Positions 59,123 to 64,000 of a stretch of 64,000 bases of DNA are shown here, one piece after another. Source of the stretch: Vibrio metoecus (GTDB taxonomy: Bacteria > Pseudomonadota > Gammaproteobacteria > Enterobacterales > Vibrionaceae); contig NZ_CP035686.1 in assembly GCF_009665255.1 (NCBI RefSeq), forward strand, positions 806,001-870,000, given 5' to 3'. The notes beneath the pieces are model-generated. The model was not told the origin of the DNA. It ran no database searches and saw only the letters and a list, made by a program, of their open reading frames with translations. Positions within the stretch are counted from its first letter, which is position 1; every line of letters starts with the position of its first letter. Made by a program: the position numbers and the translations under genes.

Positions 59123-61188
59123 TTATTTTAATGGTGTACGAATGGTTGCTGAACGGAAGCTGTTGTGGGTTAACCAGCTTGGCTGTGCTTCAGTAGGAAC
59201 GGTAGCGCTAATGTCTGAGAAATTAAACGCATACTGATTCCAAACTCGCGTCGCTTTTTTCCAAGGCTTGCTAGGATCGGCAGACTCATACACAAACACA
59301 CCGTGGTTGACTTTGCTTTCGCGATCGTAGTCATTCGCCACCATGATCAGCGCAGCATTGTCATTGCCCGCCAGATCGACAACGATAGGGTATTCCCACA
59401 ACGTGCCAGAGGAGTTTGCGATGGTGCTAAGTACACGCCCTGTTTTACCATCAAGGATACGCATTCTGAGACGATCTTGAACTAACACTTCGTCAATGCC
59501 ATCACCAGTAAAATCATAGGCAGAAACGCCGATTTTACCGCTGTTCAAATCATCATTAGCGACAGACCATACTTTATTGCCATTGATATCATACATATCT
59601 ACGGCGTAGTAACCGGCATACACAATCCCCATGTGGGACTGATCTGCGGTAAGGTTGCCGACTAAGAACTGTACTGCATTGACTTGCTGCTTACTTTTGA
59701 GCAGGGCTTTTTCTTTGCTCCAAACATTCATACCGAGCAATTGTGAGCCTTGCGGAACGTCATAATGGACGGTAGTGGATTTCGATAACGTCACTGGAGC
59801 TAAATAAGGAATGGTTTTCTCTTTCCATACCGGGGCTAAATAAGCCACTTGTTTAGTGTGCCAACCAAAGAACCAGTAAGACACGGTTTTGGTACGCCAC
59901 TCAAAACCAAGATAAGGAATAGTTTTGGTTTTCCACTCTAACCCTAGGTAAGTAAACGCAGAATCTTTTGAACCGACAGTGACTTTCGAACCATTGTCGA
60001 GTGTGAAGCTCATTTCAAGAATGCCATAGCTCCACCAATCTTTGAATTTACCGTAGGTGACATCAATCGCTCGTACTTTGGAGGTGTCTAACGTACGTAA
60101 TGAACCACCACTACCGCCGACCATGCTTTGACTATTGGCACCAATTGCATCGACAATCGAACCAGAACGAATAGCGATCTGATGATCACTGCCCGCGAGA
60201 ATACGTGCGGTATTCGCCCAATCGGTATACCCGTATACCGACGATTGACCAGCAATTTGACCTACACTTTCGGTTTGCGTGCCCAAAAAGTGAGATACGG
60301 CTTGAACGCTGCCGCCAGGGTTGTCTAAGTTATTCACTCGCCATTTTATGGTGCCGTCATGCTCTAGAACTGCAATCTCACTGTTTTGGGCTGTATTTAG
60401 AGAGGCAGGAACTGAAACCACCAGTTCTGGGCTGTTATCGCCATCAAGGTTAGCCACAGAAGAGAACCAAACCGTATCATTGGCTTGATATTGCCAGAGA
60501 TAAGCCCCGTTATTTTGGTAGAGCGCACCATTTGCGAACACTTCTTTCTGACCATTGCCATTACTGTCGAAGGCGATGGAGCTAGGAGCCCAATCGTGGC
60601 TAAACAGTAAGCCCGACTCGTAGCTATACACGCCGTCTGCAGCAAGAATTTCAAGGTGGCCATCGCCATTAATATCGGCTAAGGCAATGTCACCGACAGA
60701 GCGCCAACCGGAGGCGGATTTCAACAGCTGCTTTTTGATATTGCCTTGGTGATCAAGAATCGTAATGTAAGGGGATAGCGCGCTGGTAGACACGATTTCA
60801 ATCAGCCCATCCCCATCCAGATCCGCCGCCGCGGGTGAATAACGAGCATCAGCAATGACTCCGCCATTGCTATAACTCCATAATTCAGAGCCATCCACAC
60901 CACTCAGAGCGCGAATATACCCTCCGTTAGCGTATTGGTTACCCTCAAAAGTCACGACGATGATATCGGCAGTGTCTTTTTCATCAATCTTTCCATCACC
61001 GTTATCATCATTTAATTGCACAGCAATGGGGCGGCTATTACCTGATTGGATTCAGGATGAAAAGTGCTGGTAGACCAAGACCATTTTAATTTGGTCGGGA
61101 TTTCGTCATTAGCAAGCGCTAAACCTTGAGTGAGTAAGCTACCTAAAGCGAGAGCACTCATGGTGTAGAAAGAAAGTTTGGTTTTCAT
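59123..61188 (-). pseudogene. bap1: Biofilm-associated protein Bap1 with an N-terminal frameshift
   Basis: Two overlapping minus-strand frames. Frame one (61188 to 61012) gives 58 residues: signal peptide MKTKLSFYTMSALALGS, cleavage near ALA-ND, then EIPTKLKWSWSTSTFHPESNQVIAAP and a shifted tail. Frame two (61021 to 59123) resumes at VQLNDDNGDGKIDEKDTADI and gives 632 residues of beta-propeller (FG-GAP/VCBS repeats such as DLDGDGLIEIV, DINGDGHLEIL, NLDGDNSPELV) plus the insertion carrying the surface-adhesion repeats. Together they equal the 691-residue Bap1 matrix adhesin. One base missing in the C run at 61028-61031 would explain it. A real lesion or a sequencing error cannot be separated here. 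Confidence 0.85.
59771..59950 (-). repeat. Five tandem 12-residue aromatic repeats in the Bap1 insertion
   Basis: Within bap1, residues 358-417 of the long frame form five consecutive 12-residue units: YLGLEWKTKTIP, YLGFEWRTKTVS, YWFFGWHTKQVA, YLAPVWKEKTIP and YLAPVTLSKSTT. This corresponds to the Bap1 loop known to stick to surfaces. The units alternate aromatic and basic residues. Confidence 0.85.
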
Positions 61189-61458
61189 TGGTTGACCTTA
61201 TGGGTTTATCCAGTGGGGGATCTTTGTGTTGTCGGCGTGGTGTCTTTTATTGATATATGAGTAATTAACAGCTGATGGAAATGGCTGCTACGTCGAAACA
61301 CTCAAAGCGTTTGGATTATGGGCGGCGGTGGAGGTCGGGTTCAACCTTATTGGAAAGTAAGTGGACGGGTTCTTATCTCTTTGACAAATCTCATTTTCGT
61401 ATCTGAGAAACGGATGGATTAAATGAGACTAATGAGGGGAGATGAATAGAGAGGAAAA

Positions 61459-61491
61459 GGAGTTTGAACTCGGGATTTGAGTTCAAACTCC
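61459..61491 (-). terminator. Terminator of csiV
   Basis: GGAGTTTGAACTC / GAGTTCAAACTCC, perfect 13-bp stem with a 7-nt loop; on the minus strand TTTTCC follows. The 310-bp gap 61189-61498 otherwise holds the bap1 promoter region, in which I recognise no clear site. Confidence 0.75.
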
Positions 61492-61498
61492 ACAAAAG

Positions 61499-62269
61499 TT
61501 ATTCAGCGACACGGCGTACTTGAATGATCATGCCCATGAGTGGGTGATCTAAATAGTGTGTTTCACCACTGCGCATACGGCGTTTTTGGTCAAGGCGGTA
61601 GCTTTTCAAGAACGTCTCTTCTTCCACTTTGGGCGAAACGGATTCCAACAATCCGGCTTGGACAGTGGCATCTTGATCTTCTGGCGCCGTCTTCAACTGA
61701 AGTGGTGAGTCTTGTAAAGTCACTTCACGAACCGCAGGCTGTTTTAAATCCAGCAATGCTTCAGCAAATAAGAAGTGCTGAACATAAATCTGTAAAGTAC
61801 CATCCAATTCATACAGTGGTTTGGCAATGCTCATTTCAGTTACGCCATCAACTGGTGCGGCGATGGCTGTGTTGCCGATTGGGTTACCATCAGCTTGGAA
61901 TTGCCCTGAAAAATCACGTCCGGCTTGAATGTGGAAGACGGGAGCCGATTGTCGACCCTGATCATTTTGACGCCAAGCAGTATGCAGTAAGACATTAAAA
62001 CCCGCATGGTTTCTTAGCTTTTGCGCTTCGTTGGTCAGTTGGTATTGTGACGATGGTAATAACATGACGCCTTTATCTTGGCGAAAGCTCACGTCAGCAA
62101 AACTTCCCGCACGATCAAGATTAATCGCAGGAAGCGTATTGGGCCAAGATTCACTCACTTTTTCAGCATTTACCGCACGTTTAAAAATGATCACTTCAAT
62201 ATCAAACTGCCGAGCCGCCATGCTGGGCATTGCGATTAGCAACAGCAGCAGTGGGATCAATCTTTTCAT
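61499..62269 (-). CDS. csiV: Peptidoglycan-binding protein CsiV (DUF2803)
   Basis: Start set at MKRLIPLLLLLIAMPSMA (62269), with GGAG seven bases upstream. 256 residues with signal peptide (cleavage near SMA-AR). The DUF2803 pattern is IEVIIFKRAV at the mature N-terminus, LPSSQYQL, HIQAGRDFSGQF and a C-terminal QKRRMRSGETHYLDHPLMGMIIQVRRV. In V. cholerae CsiV binds peptidoglycan and is needed for PBP1A-mediated wall synthesis. Separated from mfd by about 50 bp on the same strand. Confidence 0.88.
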   Translation of the reverse strand: MKRLIPLLLLLIAMPSMAARQFDIEVIIFKRAVNAEKVSESWPNTLPAINLDRAGSFADVSFRQDKGVMLLPSSQYQLTNEAQKLRNHAGFNVLLHTAWRQNDQGRQSAPVFHIQAGRDFSGQFQADGNPIGNTAIAAPVDGVTEMSIAKPLYELDGTLQIYVQHFLFAEALLDLKQPAVREVTLQDSPLQLKTAPEDQDATVQAGLLESVSPKVEEETFLKSYRLDQKRRMRSGETHYLDHPLMGMIIQVRRVAE

Positions 62270-62322
62270 TGTCACTCCGTTGTTCAGTGTTTCACACTGG
62301 GTTATTACATCTGGTTAATTAC

Positions 62323-64000
62323 TTAAATCGCCGGTAGCACATTTTGCTGGAAATCGTTCAACATGTCAGCGACAAATTGAATGCGCGCACTGCGTTCAAC
62401 CAACGGTAAGGTAAATTTAAATTTGGTCGGCCCATCCATCGCAAATTGCTTAGGTTGCGATTGCAGCAGTTTAACCAAAAACAGTGGGTTAATGTCAGCA
62501 TTGGGATAGAACTCGATGTATCCGCCACGTTCATGGGCTTCAATTTTACGTACTTTGAGACGCATAGCATTAAGCTTCAGTTCGGCGATGGCGAGTAAGT
62601 TTAACGCGGCGTCAGGCAATTTACCAAAGCGATCAATCAATTCGACTTTGAGCTCGACTAACTCATCTTCACTGGCGACGCTAGCAATCTGTTTGTACAT
62701 CGACAAACGGGTGTTGATGTCCGGAATATAATCCTCCGGCAGCAAGGCTGGTAGGCGCATTTCAACTTCAGTTTGCTCACGCAGCAAGTCATCCAGCGCG
62801 GGTTCTTTACCCGATTTCAGGGCTTCAACTGCTTGTTCAAGCATTTCCATATACAAAGTAAAACCGATAGATTGAATTTGGCCGCTCTGTTCTTCACCTA
62901 GCAGTTCTCCAGCACCACGAATTTCCAAATCGTGTGTGGCCAGAGTAAAGCCCGCTCCTAAATCTTCTAAAGAGGCAATCGCTTCTAGGCGTTTGACCGC
63001 ATCTTTGGTAATCGCTTTGGGCGGCGGGGTTAACAAGTAGGCGTACGCTTGGTGATGCGAACGGCCCACACGGCCACGCAACTGGTGCAACTGAGCCAAA
63101 CCTAAGCTGTCGGCTCGATCCATGATGATGGTATTCGCGGTCGGAACGTCGATACCAGTTTCGATAATTGTGGTACACACCAGTAAATTGAAACGCTGGT
63201 GGTAGAAATCGTTCATCACTTTTTCCAGCTCACGCTCGCGCATCTGCCCGTGGGCAACAGTAATCCGCGCTTCAGGAACCAGTTTTTCTAAATCCGCAGC
63301 TACTTTGTCGATGGTTTCGACTTGATTGTGCAGGAAGTACACCTGACCACCACGCATAATTTCACGCAGCACCGCTTCACGGATCACGCTGTCCTCACTT
63401 TGGCGCACAAAGGTTTTGATCGCTAATCGACGTGCTGGTGGTGTGGCGATGATGGAGAGATCACGCATACCACTCATCGCCATATTGAGCGTTCTCGGAA
63501 TCGGCGTTGCAGTGAGAGTGAGGATGTCGACATCCGCCCGCATCGCTTTGACTTTCTCTTTTTGACGAACCCCAAAGCGGTGTTCTTCATCGACAATCAG
63601 CAAGCCAAGATCAGCAAAGCGAATCTCGCTCGACAGTAGTTTATGAGTGCCGACCAGAATATCGACTTTACCGTCCGCCACGTCTTGTAGGATGAGTTTC
63701 TGCTCTTTAGCGGATTTAAAGCGGGAGAGCACTTCGACGCGGATCGGCAAGTTGGCAAATCGGTCGCGGAAATTCTCGAAATGTTGCTGAGCGAGCAGCG
63801 TAGTTGGGACTAATACCGCCACTTGTTTGCCATTATCGGTTGCGACAAAAGCCGCGCGCATCGCCACCTCGGTTTTACCAAAGCCAACATCACCACACAC
63901 TAAACGATCCATGGCTTTGGGTTGGCACATGTCCGACAGCACAGCGTTGATCGCCATCGCTTGGTCATCGGTTTCTTCAAACGGGAAGGTGGCTTTGAAG
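62323..64000 (-). CDS. mfd: Transcription-repair coupling factor Mfd (partial, C-terminal part)
   Basis: Open to the window edge, about 559 C-terminal residues. The translocase motor shows RLVCGDVGFGKTEVAMRAA (Walker A), LIVDEEHRFGVRQKEKVKAM, LTATPIPRTLNMAMSGMRDLS, QLRGRVGRSHHQAYAYLL (motif VI) and the TRG/D7 regions at the C-terminus. Removes stalled RNA polymerase and recruits UvrA. The N-terminal UvrB-like and polymerase-binding parts lie beyond 64000. Confidence 0.97.
   Translation of the reverse strand, partial: FKATFPFEETDDQAMAINAVLSDMCQPKAMDRLVCGDVGFGKTEVAMRAAFVATDNGKQVAVLVPTTLLAQQHFENFRDRFANLPIRVEVLSRFKSAKEQKLILQDVADGKVDILVGTHKLLSSEIRFADLGLLIVDEEHRFGVRQKEKVKAMRADVDILTLTATPIPRTLNMAMSGMRDLSIIATPPARRLAIKTFVRQSEDSVIREAVLREIMRGGQVYFLHNQVETIDKVAADLEKLVPEARITVAHGQMRERELEKVMNDFYHQRFNLLVCTTIIETGIDVPTANTIIMDRADSLGLAQLHQLRGRVGRSHHQAYAYLLTPPPKAITKDAVKRLEAIASLEDLGAGFTLATHDLEIRGAGELLGEEQSGQIQSIGFTLYMEMLEQAVEALKSGKEPALDDLLREQTEVEMRLPALLPEDYIPDINTRLSMYKQIASVASEDELVELKVELIDRFGKLPDAALNLLAIAELKLNAMRLKVRKIEAHERGGYIEFYPNADINPLFLVKLLQSQPKQFAMDGPTKFKFTLPLVERSARIQFVADMLNDFQQNVLPAI

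Overview
The window looks like a core segment of the large chromosome of a Vibrio, most likely Vibrio cholerae or a close relative. The evidence is a Bap1-type biofilm adhesin gene (bap1), a 279-residue FadR with the Vibrio-specific insertion, csiV, a DUF1887 (Card1-like) protein beside fadR, and the usual gammaproteobacterial blocks tig-clpP-clpX-lon-hupB-ppiD, cmk-rpsA-ihfB-lapAB-pyrF, ald/lrp-ftsK, hinT-lpoB-ycfP-ndh and mfd. No rRNA, tRNA, insertion sequence, integron repeat, prophage or CRISPR array was recognised. Species assignment is inference from gene content.

Layout. (1) 1-5.7 kb: a partial GntR regulator diverges from a tightly coupled operon: binding protein, alkaline-phosphatase-superfamily phosphodiesterase, two permeases, ATPase and HAD phosphatase. 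It looks like a system that imports a phosphonate or phosphate ester and cleaves it inside the cell; the substrate is unknown. (2) 5.7-10 kb: a LysE exporter, a PAP2 phosphatase, and a minus-strand lipid cassette (thioesterase, PlsC-like, CdsA-like, CDP-alcohol phosphatidyltransferase-like). (3) 10-12.9 kb: a GGDEF/EAL membrane protein paired with a small periplasmic protein, then an unannotated 33-residue membrane ORF. (4) 13-21 kb: selO, then a DctPQM TRAP transporter with a near-perfect sigma54 promoter and convergent dctBD two-component genes. (5) 21-30.4 kb: proteostasis genes. Both tig and lon have near-consensus sigma32 promoters, and tig has a roughly 320-nt structured leader with competing hairpins. 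(6) 30.5-41.9 kb: cmk, rpsA, ihfB, lapAB, pyrF, miaE, an anchored coiled-coil protein, cysB, a methyltransferase, ald and lrp. (7) 42-52 kb: ftsK, dsbB, nhaB, fadR, an orphan CARF-nuclease and a chemoreceptor. (8) 52-58.4 kb: the hinT cluster with three lipoproteins including LpoB, a ThiK-like kinase, ycfP and ndh. (9) 58.4-64 kb: a GNAT acetyltransferase, bap1 with an N-terminal frameshift, csiV and the C-terminal part of mfd.

The observations most worth following are the bap1 frameshift, which separates the signal peptide from the adhesin; the DUF1887 protein, a CARF plus PD-(D/E)XK architecture with no visible CRISPR context and a degenerate ligand motif; the structured heat-shock leader of tig; the uncharacterised phospho-ester import operon; the lipid cassette whose CDP-alcohol enzyme has a non-canonical active site; and the two small ORFs.
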